Positions 16,812 through 25,730 of a stretch of 64,000 nt of DNA are shown here, one piece after another (within the stretch, counting starts at the first letter, position 1; every line of letters begins with the position of its first letter). The DNA comes from Flavobacterium sp. HBTb2-11-1. GTDB lineage: Bacteria > Bacteroidota > Bacteroidia > Flavobacteriales > Flavobacteriaceae. The translations under genes were made by a program, and so were the position numbers. The DNA is taken from contig NZ_WUMO01000004.1 of the NCBI RefSeq assembly GCF_009826975.1, forward strand, positions 1 to 64,000, written 5' to 3'. Below the pieces are notes generated by a model. That model made no database searches. It was given only the letters and a program-made list of their open reading frames with translations, and had not been told where the DNA came from.

Positions 16812-17939
16812 TTATATATCGCATAATTTTTTTGCTGCAGATTCAAGTGTGAAGTCGTCTTTGGCAAAGCAAAAACGAATTAATTTTTGATCCTTATGAT
16901 CTGAATAAAAGGTCGAAATAGGAATTGCAGCCACGCCATGATCGATAATTAGGTTTTTACAAAAAGTTACATCGTCATCATTTGAAATATTAGCATAGGA
17001 AGCAACCTGGAAATAAGTTCCTTCGCAAGGTTTTAGTTCAAAACGGCTATTTTGAAGCAGCTTCTGAAAATAATCTCGTTTTTCCTGATAGAATTTTCCA
17101 AGAAGATTGACATCAACAACATCTAAATATTCGCTAATGGCAAACTGAGAAATACTATTCACGCTGAAAACCAAAAACTGATGCACTTTTTTGATTTCTT
17201 TCATTAAATGTTCTGGAGCAATGGTGTAACCAATTTTCCAACCTGTTATATGAAATGATTTTCCGAAAGAAGAAACCATGACACAGCGCTCTAATAGAAA
17301 ATCTTTAGTATGTGCCGAAATATGTTTTTCTTCGAAAGTTATGTATTCATAAACTTCATCAGATAGAATGATAATGTCTGGGTATTTTTCAAGAAGATTT
17401 TTTAACTGAACAAAATCATTTTCGGTTAAAATTTTTCCAGTAGGATTATGCGGATTATTGATAATCATCATTCTGGTTTTGGCAGAACATGCTTTTTCAA
17501 TTCTTTCCCAATTTGGAGTGTAATCGTCGTTAAGTGCTACTCGAACAGGTTTTGCTTTACAAAGTAAAACAGGAGATTCGTAAGAATCATAACTCGGATC
17601 GAGAATTACAACTTCGTCATTTTCTTTGACCAAAGCTAATATAGTAGTAAAAATTCCTTGAGTTGCTCCAGCGGTAACCAAAAGTTCTAAATCAGGATTA
17701 ATCGTTCTATTGTATGAATCCTGAGTCAGCTTCGCAATTTTATTCATCAACGGCGGATAGCCCGCCATTGGAGTATATTGATGCACATTTTCCTTTGCTA
17801 ATCTTGCAACTATATCGGTCAATCTTTCATCAACAGGAAAATTTGGAAATCCCTGCGAAAGATTTATCGCATTGTATTCAGCTGCCATTTTTGACATTAC
17901 CGTGAAAATGCTTGTGGTTACGTTTGGGAGTTTGCTCAT
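16812..17939 (-). CDS. PLP-dependent aminotransferase (methionine aminotransferase / YbdL type)
   Basis: Fold-type I aminotransferase of class I/II, 375 residues. K227 in SSFGKSFH binds PLP; NNPHNPTGK (161-169) and D194-Y197 (SDEVYEY) hold the cofactor; the HITGWKIGY segment and INLSQGFPNF N-terminus match the methionine/kynurenine aminotransferase branch, so a role in methionine salvage (transaminating KMTB) is likely. Sits 53 bases after the TonB-domain gene in the same direction. Confidence 0.88.
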   Translation of the reverse strand: MSKLPNVTTSIFTVMSKMAAEYNAINLSQGFPNFPVDERLTDIVARLAKENVHQYTPMAGYPPLMNKIAKLTQDSYNRTINPDLELLVTAGATQGIFTTILALVKENDEVVILDPSYDSYESPVLLCKAKPVRVALNDDYTPNWERIEKACSAKTRMMIINNPHNPTGKILTENDFVQLKNLLEKYPDIIILSDEVYEYITFEEKHISAHTKDFLLERCVMVSSFGKSFHITGWKIGYTIAPEHLMKEIKKVHQFLVFSVNSISQFAISEYLDVVDVNLLGKFYQEKRDYFQKLLQNSRFELKPCEGTYFQVASYANISNDDDVTFCKNLIIDHGVAAIPISTFYSDHKDQKLIRFCFAKDDFTLESAAKKLCDI

Positions 17940-17992
17940 AATGAAGTTTGATTTGGAGAAAATGTCTTATATGAAATGAAACAATTAAAACT

Positions 17993-18400
17993 CTAATTAA
18001 TTGTTATAGGAATAACATATAAAACCCTAACATCTTGTCCTTCGAGTTTACCAGAAATCCATTTTGGTGATGACTTTAAAACTCTGATTGCTTCTGTACC
18101 GGTATTAAACCCAACGTCCTTTATGATTTTTATATCATTCAATGAACCATCTTTTTCTACTACAAAAGTAGCAACCACTTTACCTTTTACATTGATAGGT
18201 TTCTCCTTCGGAATAATGTAATTTTGAGAAATGTATTTGTAAAACTCATTTAGCCCTCCTGGAAATTCGGGTTTAATATCTATTCCTGCAGTGTTGTAAA
18301 GGTGATTTTCATCGTCAGAAAGAACGCTAACGGTTTTATTTGCTTGAGAGAATGTATTTTGTCCTACAAAAAGTAAAATCAGAAATAAAAGCTTTTTCAT
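17993..18400 (-). CDS. small exported protein with TonB C-terminal domain
   Basis: 135 residues with signal peptide (KKLLFLILLFVGQNTFS, cut near QANK). From about 40 the sequence follows the TonB_C pattern: IDIKPEFPGGLNEFYKYISQNY, then VKGKVVATFVVEKDGSLNDI, GTEAIRVLKSSPKW. It lacks the membrane anchor plus proline-rich stalk of true TonB, so it may not energise receptors; similar short proteins are common in Bacteroidota and their role is not known to me. It lies 21 bases after the RsmI-like gene. Confidence 0.75.
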   Translation of the reverse strand: MKKLLFLILLFVGQNTFSQANKTVSVLSDDENHLYNTAGIDIKPEFPGGLNEFYKYISQNYIIPKEKPINVKGKVVATFVVEKDGSLNDIKIIKDVGFNTGTEAIRVLKSSPKWISGKLEGQDVRVLYVIPITIN

Positions 18401-18421
18401 TATGATAGTTTTAAGGTTAGC

Positions 18422-19135
18422 TTACATTTTATGAATAATAAAAATCGCAGGACGTTTATCAATGTCAATTTTTAATTTTTTCCAATCAGAAACTTTCATG
18501 GTTTTTATGAATTCTGTTGGCAAAGTAATATCCGCTGCAATACAAAGATGTGTCGCAGGACTTAAAATCTGTAAAAGATCTTCAATTAATTTATTATTTC
18601 TGTAGGGAGTTTCAATAAATAGTTGCGATTGATTTTTATCATAAGATAATTTCTCAAAATGACGAATTGCCGATTTTTTTTCGTCTTTGTCAATTGGTAA
18701 ATATCCGTTGAAGGTAAAGCTTTGTCCGTTCATTCCAGAAGCCATCATGGCCAATAGAATAGAAGAAGGGCCAACTAAAGGCACAACTTGAATTCCTTTT
18801 TCGTGAGCCAGTTTTACTATTGCTGCGCCTGGATCTGCAACTCCTGGACATCCAGCTTCACTCATTAATCCCATATTCGTTCCTTCCAGCAAAGGTTTGA
18901 TGAAATCATTGTGTTCGCTAGTTTCAGTTCTTTTGTTTAAAGTAAAAAGCACCAATTCGGACTGTTTTTTTTCTGGATAAACTGCTTTAATCGATTTTCT
19001 GGCAGTCTTATCATTTTCAACAATATAATGGTCGATAACTTCTATCGTTCTTCTAACAGTCTGAGGTAAAACATCCATCGGATCGCTTTCGCCCATCGTG
19101 GTTGGAATTAAATATAGTTTTCCGAAAGATTTCAT
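18422..19135 (-). CDS. RsmI-like SAM-dependent methyltransferase (tetrapyrrole methylase fold)
   Basis: 237 residues, start LYLIPTTMGE, then SEAGCPGVADPGAAIVKLAHEKG (the RsmI-type SDAGTPxISDPG motif) and VVPLVGPSSILLAMMASG. RsmI methylates C1402 of 16S rRNA at the 2'-O. This is the short Bacteroidota relative, distinct enough that another rRNA or small-molecule target is possible. It follows the phosphatase gene by 63 bases in the dnaA series. Confidence 0.8.
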   Translation of the reverse strand: MKSFGKLYLIPTTMGESDPMDVLPQTVRRTIEVIDHYIVENDKTARKSIKAVYPEKKQSELVLFTLNKRTETSEHNDFIKPLLEGTNMGLMSEAGCPGVADPGAAIVKLAHEKGIQVVPLVGPSSILLAMMASGMNGQSFTFNGYLPIDKDEKKSAIRHFEKLSYDKNQSQLFIETPYRNNKLIEDLLQILSPATHLCIAADITLPTEFIKTMKVSDWKKLKIDIDKRPAIFIIHKM

Positions 19136-19198
19136 AATGTGTTATGTTTAAAAATTAAAAAATTCAATTATCTCTTTTTTAGAAACAATTGAATTGGA

Positions 19199-19666
19199 TT
19201 AGGAGTGTTTTTTTAGAAGTTGGTCTGCAATTAAATCAGTCACTTCGTCTAGCATTTTATAAACGTTTTCAAAACCATTGGCAGAACCATAGTACGGATC
19301 AGGAACGTCTACATTTTCGTCTGGGAATAAATCGTTTAAAATCAAACGGACTTTGTTTTTTTGTTCTGGAGTTTTGGCTAAATGAATAACATCGCGAAAA
19401 TTCGAATTGTCCATTACATAGATATAATCAAACTCATCAAAATCAGAGACTTTTATTTGTCTTCCTTTTTGTGCGCTGATATTGATTCCGTATTTTTTGG
19501 CAACTTCAATAGAGCGTTTGTCAGGGCAATGTCCAACATGCCAAGAACCTGTTCCGGCAGAATCAACTAAAAATTTATCTTGAGGTAATTTAGAGGCTAA
19601 AATTCCTTCTGCTAAAGGTGATCTGCAGATATTCCCTAAACAAACCATTAAGATTTTTACAGGCAT
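19199..19666 (-). CDS. low-molecular-weight protein-tyrosine phosphatase
   Basis: 155 residues. The catalytic CX5R loop is C9LGNICR15 followed by SP, and the general-acid aspartate lies in VPDPYYG near 118. These enzymes remove phosphate from tyrosine kinases and polysaccharide machinery, or from arginine. The gene starts 8 bases after the dnaA stop, so it is almost surely co-transcribed with dnaA. Confidence 0.92.
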   Translation of the reverse strand: MPVKILMVCLGNICRSPLAEGILASKLPQDKFLVDSAGTGSWHVGHCPDKRSIEVAKKYGINISAQKGRQIKVSDFDEFDYIYVMDNSNFRDVIHLAKTPEQKNKVRLILNDLFPDENVDVPDPYYGSANGFENVYKMLDEVTDLIADQLLKKHS

Positions 19667-19674
19667 GGCGCGTA

Positions 19675-21102
19675 TTAAAGCGTTAGTTTTTTATTGATGT
19701 CTTCAACAAACTTTTTGAATTGTTTGTCTGTAGAAACTAAGTTGTCGACTGTTTTACAAGCGTGAAGAACAGTTGCGTGATCGCGATCTCCAATTTGCGA
19801 ACCAATATTAGCCAAAGAAGCTTTAGTGAATTTTTTAGCAAAAAACATGGCTAATTGTCTTGCTTGCACAACATGCCTCTTTCTGGTTTTAGATTGAAGT
19901 GTTTCAATGTCTAATTGGAAATAGTCTGAAACAATTTTTTGGATATAATCGATAGAGATTTCTCTCTTTACGTTTTTAACAAATTTCTCTACAACACTTT
20001 TTGCCAGTTCAATCGTAACTTCTTTTTTGTTGAAAGAAGACTGGGCGATTAACGAAATAATAGCTCCTTCAAGTTCTCTAACGTTTGTTTTGATGTTACG
20101 GGCAACATATTCTAAAATATCTTCTGGCATTTCTACACCATCACGGTATAAAATGTTTTTTAAGATTGAAATGCGTGTTTCGTAATCCGGCTGATGCAAT
20201 TCTGCCGACAATCCCCATTTAAAACGAGACAATAATCGTTGTTCGATATCCTGCATATCAACAGGAGCTTTATCTGAAGTTAAGATTACTTGTTTTCCGT
20301 TTTGGTGCAAATAGTTGAAAATGTGGAAGAATACATCTTGTGTTCCTGATTTTCCAGATAAGAATTGAACATCGTCAATAATCAAAACATCAATTAATTG
20401 GTAAAAGTGAATGAAATCATTACGATTATTCTTTTTTACAGAATCAATGTATTGCTGCGTAAAAATCTCAGCAGAAATATATAAAACGGTCTTTTCTGGA
20501 TATTTATCTTTTACTTCTACACCTATAGCATGCGCTAAGTGTGTTTTTCCTAAACCAACTCCTCCAAAAATCAATAACGGATTGAATGAAGTTCCTCCTG
20601 GTTTGTTGGCAACTGCCATACCAGCAGAACGAGCCAATCTATTTGAATCTCCTTCTAAGAAATTGTCAAAACTGTAGTTCGGATTTAACTGAGACTCAAT
20701 TTTTAAATTTCTGATTCCAGGAATTACAAACGGATTTTTTAGTTCAGGATTTAAGTTTTTAAATGGAGCATCAACCTCTTGCGGTTTCATTGGCACTCTA
20801 TTGGCACTTGGCAGCTGCTCGGTAAACGGCTGTTTGTTGCCATAAGTGTTCTCCATTTTAATTTTATAGAGTAACTTTGCGTTTTTTCCCAGTTCTTTGG
20901 TAAGCGCAACTTTCAATAATTTTACGTAATGCTCTTCGAGCCATTCGTAGAAAAATTTACTTGGAACCTGAATGTATAATGCGTTATCGGTTAGCTCAAC
21001 TGATTTGATTGGTTCGAACCAAGTTTTATATGCTTGGTCTTGAATATTATCCTTTATAAAGGACAAACAGTTTTCCCATACCGATTGAGCAGTTTTAGTC
21101 AT
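19675..21102 (-). CDS. dnaA: chromosomal replication initiator DnaA
   Basis: 475 residues with all four domains: N-terminal DnaB/DiaA-binding domain (1-80), linker, AAA+ domain with Walker A GGVGLGKTH (180-188) and Walker B LIIDDVQ (240-246), and the C-terminal DnaA-box-binding helix-turn-helix with RDHATVLHACKTV. ATP-DnaA opens oriC. The gene leads a leftward series ending at the terminator near 15765. I see no cluster of TTATCCACA boxes beside it, so the origin is probably elsewhere. Confidence 0.97.
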   Translation of the reverse strand: MTKTAQSVWENCLSFIKDNIQDQAYKTWFEPIKSVELTDNALYIQVPSKFFYEWLEEHYVKLLKVALTKELGKNAKLLYKIKMENTYGNKQPFTEQLPSANRVPMKPQEVDAPFKNLNPELKNPFVIPGIRNLKIESQLNPNYSFDNFLEGDSNRLARSAGMAVANKPGGTSFNPLLIFGGVGLGKTHLAHAIGVEVKDKYPEKTVLYISAEIFTQQYIDSVKKNNRNDFIHFYQLIDVLIIDDVQFLSGKSGTQDVFFHIFNYLHQNGKQVILTSDKAPVDMQDIEQRLLSRFKWGLSAELHQPDYETRISILKNILYRDGVEMPEDILEYVARNIKTNVRELEGAIISLIAQSSFNKKEVTIELAKSVVEKFVKNVKREISIDYIQKIVSDYFQLDIETLQSKTRKRHVVQARQLAMFFAKKFTKASLANIGSQIGDRDHATVLHACKTVDNLVSTDKQFKKFVEDINKKLTL

Positions 21103-21290
21103 AGATTCAGAGTAAATTTTTATTATTGTTATAAAGATTCTCCTAATAAAAATGGAGCAATTTTATTCCGTATTTCGGGATAACAAATATGTGAACAAAT
21201 TTCTGTAAAAAAAAATATTTTGGTATCTAATTTTATAAAAAAAAGTTGTAATGAGGCTTTTTAAATTCGAATTTTTTTAATATTTTATAA

Positions 21291-21704
21291 ATGAAAAATC
21301 ATCAGACTCAAGTGCGAGTTCGTTACTCAGAAACTGACCAAATGGGAGTCGTTTATCACGGAAATTATGTGCCTTATTTTGAGATAGGACGCGTGGAATG
21401 GCTTAGAAATAAAGGGGTTTCGTATAAAAGCATGGAAGAAAGCGGAATTGGCCTTCCTATTGTCAACATGAATATCAACTACAAAAAATCGGCGCGATAT
21501 GACGAACTTTTAACGATTCATACGACATTCAAAAGTCACTCTTCTGTGAAGATCGAATTTGACTGCGCAATCTATAATGAGGCAAATGAGTTATTAACAA
21601 CTGCGACTTTTATTTTAGTATTTGTTGCGTTAAAAACAGGTCGTCCAACAGCTCCTCCAGAATACATTTTAGACATATTCAAATCACTAGAAGAAAAGTG
21701 TTAA
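21291..21704 (+). CDS. acyl-CoA thioesterase, YbgC/4-hydroxybenzoyl-CoA type
   Basis: Hot-dog-fold thioesterase that hydrolyses acyl-CoAs. 137 residues; catalytic D16 in YSETDQMGVVYHGNYVPYFE, the family signature, with HGNY at 23-26. In many bacteria YbgC goes with tol-pal; no tol-pal genes are present here. It is divergent from dnaA and convergent with yigZ (24 bases between stops). Confidence 0.9.
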   Translation: MKNHQTQVRVRYSETDQMGVVYHGNYVPYFEIGRVEWLRNKGVSYKSMEESGIGLPIVNMNINYKKSARYDELLTIHTTFKSHSSVKIEFDCAIYNEANELLTTATFILVFVALKTGRPTAPPEYILDIFKSLEEKC

Positions 21705-21728
21705 AACTGCCTTCAATTTGATGTTAAA

Positions 21729-22361
21729 TTATATAAATTTAATATCAATTTCGAACATTAAATCAAAAATGCTGAATACTGTTTCGGCATTTTTTTTTCT
21801 CGTTTTTGTCACAATTTTACCAATTGGCAGTCCGGAAACTTCATCCATTTCCATTTCCTGAGACACAATTTCTAATTTCTTTTCTTTGATAACTCGCATT
21901 ACTTTATTCATGTTTTTGTAATCAAACGAAATTAGAAATTCGACATCAATTGTTTTTTCTACAATCTCACAAACTTCCAAAGTCAGTTGAGCAGTGGTTC
22001 GATAAGCGGCAATTAAGCCCCCAACGCCTAATTTTATTCCGCCAAATATACGAACCACAACAACAAGAACGTTGGTTAAACCAAAAGATTGTATCTGTCC
22101 GTAAATTGGCGCGCCAGCCGTGTTGCTTGGTTCGCCGTCATCGTTGGCACGATACGAAATTTTATTTCCTACGCCAATTTGGTAAGCATAACAATAATGA
22201 ACGGCGTGCGGATGCTGTTTTTTAAGTTCTTCAATAATGGGTTTTACTTCATCTTCATGATCTATCGGAAAGGCATAGCCAAAGAATTTACTGCCTTTTT
22301 CCTTAAACAGTATTTCTTCAGATGCATCTGCAATAGTTTGATAAGTATCGTTAATTTCCAA
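21729..22361 (-). CDS. yigZ: YigZ/IMPACT family protein
   Basis: 210 residues. The N-terminal UPF0029/IMPACT domain is shown by SKFFGYAFPIDHEDEV, HYCYAYQIG and RANDDGEPSNTAGAPI, then GIKLGVGGLIAAYR; a ferredoxin-like DUF1949 C-terminal domain follows (about 140-205). Eukaryotic IMPACT regulates Gcn2; the bacterial role is unsettled (translation-linked, reported peptidase-like or tRNA-linked ideas). Monocistronic. Confidence 0.9.
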   Translation of the reverse strand: MEINDTYQTIADASEEILFKEKGSKFFGYAFPIDHEDEVKPIIEELKKQHPHAVHYCYAYQIGVGNKISYRANDDGEPSNTAGAPIYGQIQSFGLTNVLVVVVRIFGGIKLGVGGLIAAYRTTAQLTLEVCEIVEKTIDVEFLISFDYKNMNKVMRVIKEKKLEIVSQEMEMDEVSGLPIGKIVTKTRKKNAETVFSIFDLMFEIDIKFI

Positions 22362-22383
22362 TTTTAAGATTTAATTTTTTTTT

Positions 22384-22466
22384 AGCCACAGATTAAAAAG
22401 ATTAAAAAAGATTTCTTTTTTGTTTTTTAAAAGAAAATCTATGGAAATCTTTTTAATCTGTGGCTA
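22384..22466. repeat. AGCCACAGATTAAAAAGATT inverted repeat (family D)
   Basis: A 20-base arm (22384-22403) is perfectly inverted at 22446-22465 with a T/A-rich centre, between yigZ and the HAD gene. Related single arms occur at 28655-28745, 49339-49400 and 53385-53420. Confidence 0.75.
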
Positions 22467-22492
22467 TGTATTTTTTAAGAGAAATATATGCT

Positions 22493-23095
22493 TTATAATA
22501 ATCCTTTGGTAAATAAATCTACAACGTCTTCTTTTCCAACTTGAAGATTCCAAACTTTAATTCCTAAGGCCGCAGCGCTATCGGTGTTTTCTGTCTTGTC
22601 GTCAATAAACAAAGTATTTTCGGCAACTAGATTGTTTTGTTCCAGGACAAATTGATAAATCTTCGGATCTGGCTTTCTCATTCCGATATCAAAAGAAAAA
22701 TATACTTTTTCAAAACACTCATAAAAATCCTTGTAGAAAGAAACGCCACTTTTTTCTTCAAACGTATTGATGTGAATAGAATCTGTATTGCTTAACAGAA
22801 ACAAACGATATTTTTTTGATAATTCTTGAAGGAATTCCAGACGATAAAAAGGAAAATCTGCCAGAACAGCATTCCAAGCTTTTAAGATTTCTTCTTGCGA
22901 AGCATTGGGCAATTGTTTTTGAAAACCGCCAACGAAATCTTCTGGAGAAATAGCGCCTACTTCAAAAGAAAGGTTTAATTGTTCAAATTCATTATTCCAC
23001 TCCGTCATTCCTAATTTTTGTAAACCAGAAATTGTGGCAGGCTTGTCTAAATTGATAAAAATGTCTCCGAAGTCAAAAATTATCGCATTAATCAT
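22493..23095 (-). CDS. HAD-superfamily hydrolase (YihX/haloacid-dehalogenase-like)
   Basis: 200 residues. Motif I IIFDFGDIFINLD with nucleophile D8; motif II LLSNTDSIHI near 96-106; FDIGMRKPDPKIY gives the motif III lysine and LFIDDKTENTDSAAALG motif IV. A small-substrate sugar phosphatase is likely. Its start overlaps the last 8 bases of ribD, so it is translated downstream of ribD and may act as the pyrimidine phosphatase that riboflavin synthesis needs; that role is inference from position. Confidence 0.85.
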   Translation of the reverse strand: MINAIIFDFGDIFINLDKPATISGLQKLGMTEWNNEFEQLNLSFEVGAISPEDFVGGFQKQLPNASQEEILKAWNAVLADFPFYRLEFLQELSKKYRLFLLSNTDSIHINTFEEKSGVSFYKDFYECFEKVYFSFDIGMRKPDPKIYQFVLEQNNLVAENTLFIDDKTENTDSAAALGIKVWNLQVGKEDVVDLFTKGLL

Positions 23096-24137
23096 GGTTT
23101 TTAATCTGTATTAGTTCGTCGCTTAAAATATTGGTTTTGATATTATTTTTTCTTGAAATACTTGGAGCTTTTGTGCCGTTTGAAAAACTTGTCTTTCCAA
23201 TAAAAATTCGTGCCTCGTCCCAAAGATTTTCATCAATAAAAGATTGAAGCGTTTGTCTTCCGCCTTCAATAATTACAGATTGAATTTGATTTTGGTATAA
23301 AACATCTAAAATCTGAGGCACAATATTTTTGCTGAAATCAATTACTTCAAATTGTGTTTTTTCTGTTGATGATTTTTCTTTTTCGCTAGAAAAAATAATA
23401 GTTTTCACAGTGTCATCAAAAATAAAACTGTTAGGATCAATTCTATTATTTCGATCTATGACAATTCTTGTCGGATTATTTCCATCCCAATCTCTTGCGT
23501 TTAATTTCGGATTGTCATCAACTACGGTTTGCGTTCCAACTAAAATTGCTTGTTCTTCTGTTCGCCATTTGTGAACCAATTGTCTGGAATATTGATTGGT
23601 GATCCAAACCGGTTTTCGATCTTGTGCGCTCACTTTTTCAGAAGCCAGAAAACCGTCCTGACTTTCTGCCCATTTTAAAATTACATAAGGTCTCTTCTTT
23701 TGATGAAATGTAAAAAAGCGTTTGTTCAATTCGTTGCATTCATCTTCTAAAACGCCAACCGTTACATTTGCTCCAGCCTCAATTAATTTCAAAATGCCTT
23801 TTCCAGCTACTTTTTCGTTGGGATCGACTGTGCCCACAACAACATTCGGAATTTCATTGGCAATTATCAAATCACAGCAAGGAGGGGTTTTTCCAAAATG
23901 GCTGCAAGGTTCTAAGCTTACATAAATTGTAGCTTTTTTTAACAGTGATTTGTCTTTTACCGAATTTACGGCATTTACCTCTGCGTGTGGCTCACCAGCC
24001 TTCTTATGCCAGCCTTCACCAATAATCTGACCTTCATATACAATCACACTGCCAACCATTGGATTCGGATACGTTGTTCCAAGTCCATTTTGTGCCAGTT
24101 CGATGCTGCGTTTTATATATTTTTCATGTATATTCAC
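23088..24137 (-). CDS. ribD: bifunctional riboflavin biosynthesis deaminase/reductase
   Basis: Deaminates and then reduces the pyrimidine intermediate of riboflavin synthesis. 349 residues: zinc deaminase domain with H51-A-E53 and C78/C87 (EPCSHFGKTPPCC), then the DHFR-like reductase from about 147 (RPYVILKWAESQDGFLA). The start is GTG at 24137 (MNIHEKYIKRSIELA); the next ATG would remove the NPMVG part. A -7 box ends 4 bases before this GTG, so the message may be leaderless. It overlaps the HAD gene by 8 bases. Confidence 0.94.
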   Translation of the reverse strand: MNIHEKYIKRSIELAQNGLGTTYPNPMVGSVIVYEGQIIGEGWHKKAGEPHAEVNAVNSVKDKSLLKKATIYVSLEPCSHFGKTPPCCDLIIANEIPNVVVGTVDPNEKVAGKGILKLIEAGANVTVGVLEDECNELNKRFFTFHQKKRPYVILKWAESQDGFLASEKVSAQDRKPVWITNQYSRQLVHKWRTEEQAILVGTQTVVDDNPKLNARDWDGNNPTRIVIDRNNRIDPNSFIFDDTVKTIIFSSEKEKSSTEKTQFEVIDFSKNIVPQILDVLYQNQIQSVIIEGGRQTLQSFIDENLWDEARIFIGKTSFSNGTKAPSISRKNNIKTNILSDELIQIKNHD

Positions 24138-24141
24138 AGTG

Positions 24142-24149
24142 CAAAAGTA
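24142..24149 (-). promoter_or_regulatory. -7 box touching the ribD start
   Basis: CAAAAGTA on the plus strand is TACTTTTG on the minus strand, a perfect -7 box only 4 bases before the GTG of ribD. Confidence 0.5.
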
Positions 24150-24233
24150 GTTATTTTTGAGTTTATGATTAAGTTAAGAAGCTATAGAAAAAGTATATTT
24201 GCTTTTGCTTATATAATGATTTAAAATAAAAAA

Positions 24234-24719
24234 ATGGTAAACTGGTTAATACGTACAATTGAAAAGAAAGACAATCAGGCAGTTGCAAGTTTGATACGTT
24301 CTGTTTTTGATGAGATGGGAATCCCAAAAGTAGGAACAGCATACGAAGACCCTTATCTAGATTTGATGTTTGAACAATATAGCAAACCCAAATCAATCTA
24401 TTTTGTTGTCGAAAATGATGGAGAAATTGTTGGCTGCGCAGGAATTGCGCCTTTGGCAAATAGTGATTCCGAAATCTGTGAATTACAGAAAATGTATTTC
24501 CTTCCCAAAACAAGAGGTTTAGGAATTGGGTCGCAAATGATGGAAAAATGTTTAGAGCAAGCTAGGTCTTTCGGTTTTAAAAAATGTTACATCGAAACCA
24601 TGCCATTTATGCATGCCGCACAAAAGTTGTATAAAAAATCTGGTTTTGAATATTTAGATGGGCCAATGGGATGCACGGGGCACAATTCTTGTCCTGTATG
24701 GATGCTTAAAGTTTTGTAA
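24234..24719 (+). CDS. GNAT family N-acetyltransferase
   Basis: 161 residues. The acetyl-CoA loop is TRGLGIGSQMMEKCLEQA (R/Q-x-x-G-x-G/A motif near 94-110), after CGAIAPLANSD-like strand and LQKMYFLP; AAQKLYKKSGFEYLDGPMG ends the fold. Looks like the arsinothricin/amino-acid type of small-molecule acetyltransferase, but the substrate is not shown. Divergent from ribD and 86 bases before prmC. Confidence 0.82.
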   Translation: MVNWLIRTIEKKDNQAVASLIRSVFDEMGIPKVGTAYEDPYLDLMFEQYSKPKSIYFVVENDGEIVGCAGIAPLANSDSEICELQKMYFLPKTRGLGIGSQMMEKCLEQARSFGFKKCYIETMPFMHAAQKLYKKSGFEYLDGPMGCTGHNSCPVWMLKVL

Positions 24720-24805
24720 ATTTAATGTAACAAATTTAAACCAGCGAGACTTATTGAAAGTTAAAATGTCAGTTTTTGACTGATCGAAAATGCTCAAAAA
24801 ATAAA

Positions 24806-25660
24806 ATGAAAATTAAACAATATCGTACTCAGTTTATTAAAGAATTATCTCCTTTTTACGACGCGTACGAAGCAGAAAGCTTTTTTTATTTGATACTCGA
24901 AGATAAATATCAACTTCGCCAGATTGATTTAGCCTTAAATCATGAATTAGTATTTGATGAGAATGATTTCGCAATCTGGGACGAGCTGTTAAATCAGCTG
25001 AAGAAAGAAGTTCCTATTCAGTACTTACTTGGAAAAACCAACTTTTATGGTTTGGATTTTGAAGTAAATGAAAATGTTTTAATTCCGAGACCAGAAACAG
25101 AAGAATTGGTAGAGTGGATTATTAATGAAAATGCGAGCCCAGATAAAAATAAAAAAATAAAAATTCTTGATATCGGAACAGGAACGGGTTGCATTGCCAT
25201 TTCGTTGGCAAAAAATCTTCCAAATGCAGAAGTTTTTGCGATTGATGTTTCTAAAAAAGCGATTGAAACAGCAAAAAGAAACGCCATTAGAAATGATGTC
25301 GAGGTGACTTTTATGCTGTTGAATATTTTAGAAACAGATGGATTTACCCATCAGTTTGATATCATTGTTTCTAATCCCCCTTATGTGCGAAATCTAGAAA
25401 AAGCAGAAATAAAAAAGAATGTACTGGATTACGAACCGCATTTGGCGCTTTTTGTAGAAGATAGTGATCCGCTTATTTTTTATAGAAAGATTGCTTCCCT
25501 AGCTCAAAACGGACTTCTGAAAAACGGAAAACTGTATTTTGAAATCAACCAATATCTTGGAAAAGAAATGATTGATTTGTTGGAAAGTATGAGTTTTCAA
25601 AACGTTGAGCTTAGAAAAGATATTTACGACAACGATCGTATGATAAAAGGGAATATTTAA
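24806..25660 (+). CDS. prmC: release factor glutamine methyltransferase PrmC/HemK
   Basis: Methylates the GGQ glutamine of release factors RF1/RF2 to speed translation termination. 284 residues: helical N-terminal domain, then the SAM motif LDIGTGTGCIAISLA and the catalytic NPPY in IIVSNPPYV. I start at MKIKQYRTQF; ten further upstream codons in frame are not conserved in type. Convergent with the MacB-like permease across an inverted repeat. Confidence 0.94.
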   Translation: MKIKQYRTQFIKELSPFYDAYEAESFFYLILEDKYQLRQIDLALNHELVFDENDFAIWDELLNQLKKEVPIQYLLGKTNFYGLDFEVNENVLIPRPETEELVEWIINENASPDKNKKIKILDIGTGTGCIAISLAKNLPNAEVFAIDVSKKAIETAKRNAIRNDVEVTFMLLNILETDGFTHQFDIIVSNPPYVRNLEKAEIKKNVLDYEPHLALFVEDSDPLIFYRKIASLAQNGLLKNGKLYFEINQYLGKEMIDLLESMSFQNVELRKDIYDNDRMIKGNI

Positions 25661-25661
25661 G

Positions 25662-25725
25662 TATTCAGTCTCGGTCTCAGTTTTCAGACAGTATTGACCG
25701 AAAATTGAGACCGAAAACTGCGACT
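25662..25725. repeat. CAGT-word inverted repeat, possible bidirectional terminator (family A)
   Basis: CGGTCTCAGTTTTC (25672-25685) is inverted as GAAAATTGAGACCG (25700-25713) with one G-T type mismatch, exactly between the stops of prmC and the converging permease gene. Confidence 0.65.
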
Positions 25726-25730
25726 AAAAA

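Noticed and set aside
21103..21290. Origin of replication beside dnaA
   Set aside because: Only loose matches to TTATCCACA (for example TGTGAACAA near 21190); no cluster of DnaA boxes.
24169..24513. 114-codon minus-strand frame
   Set aside because: Antisense shadow of the GNAT gene at 24234-24719.
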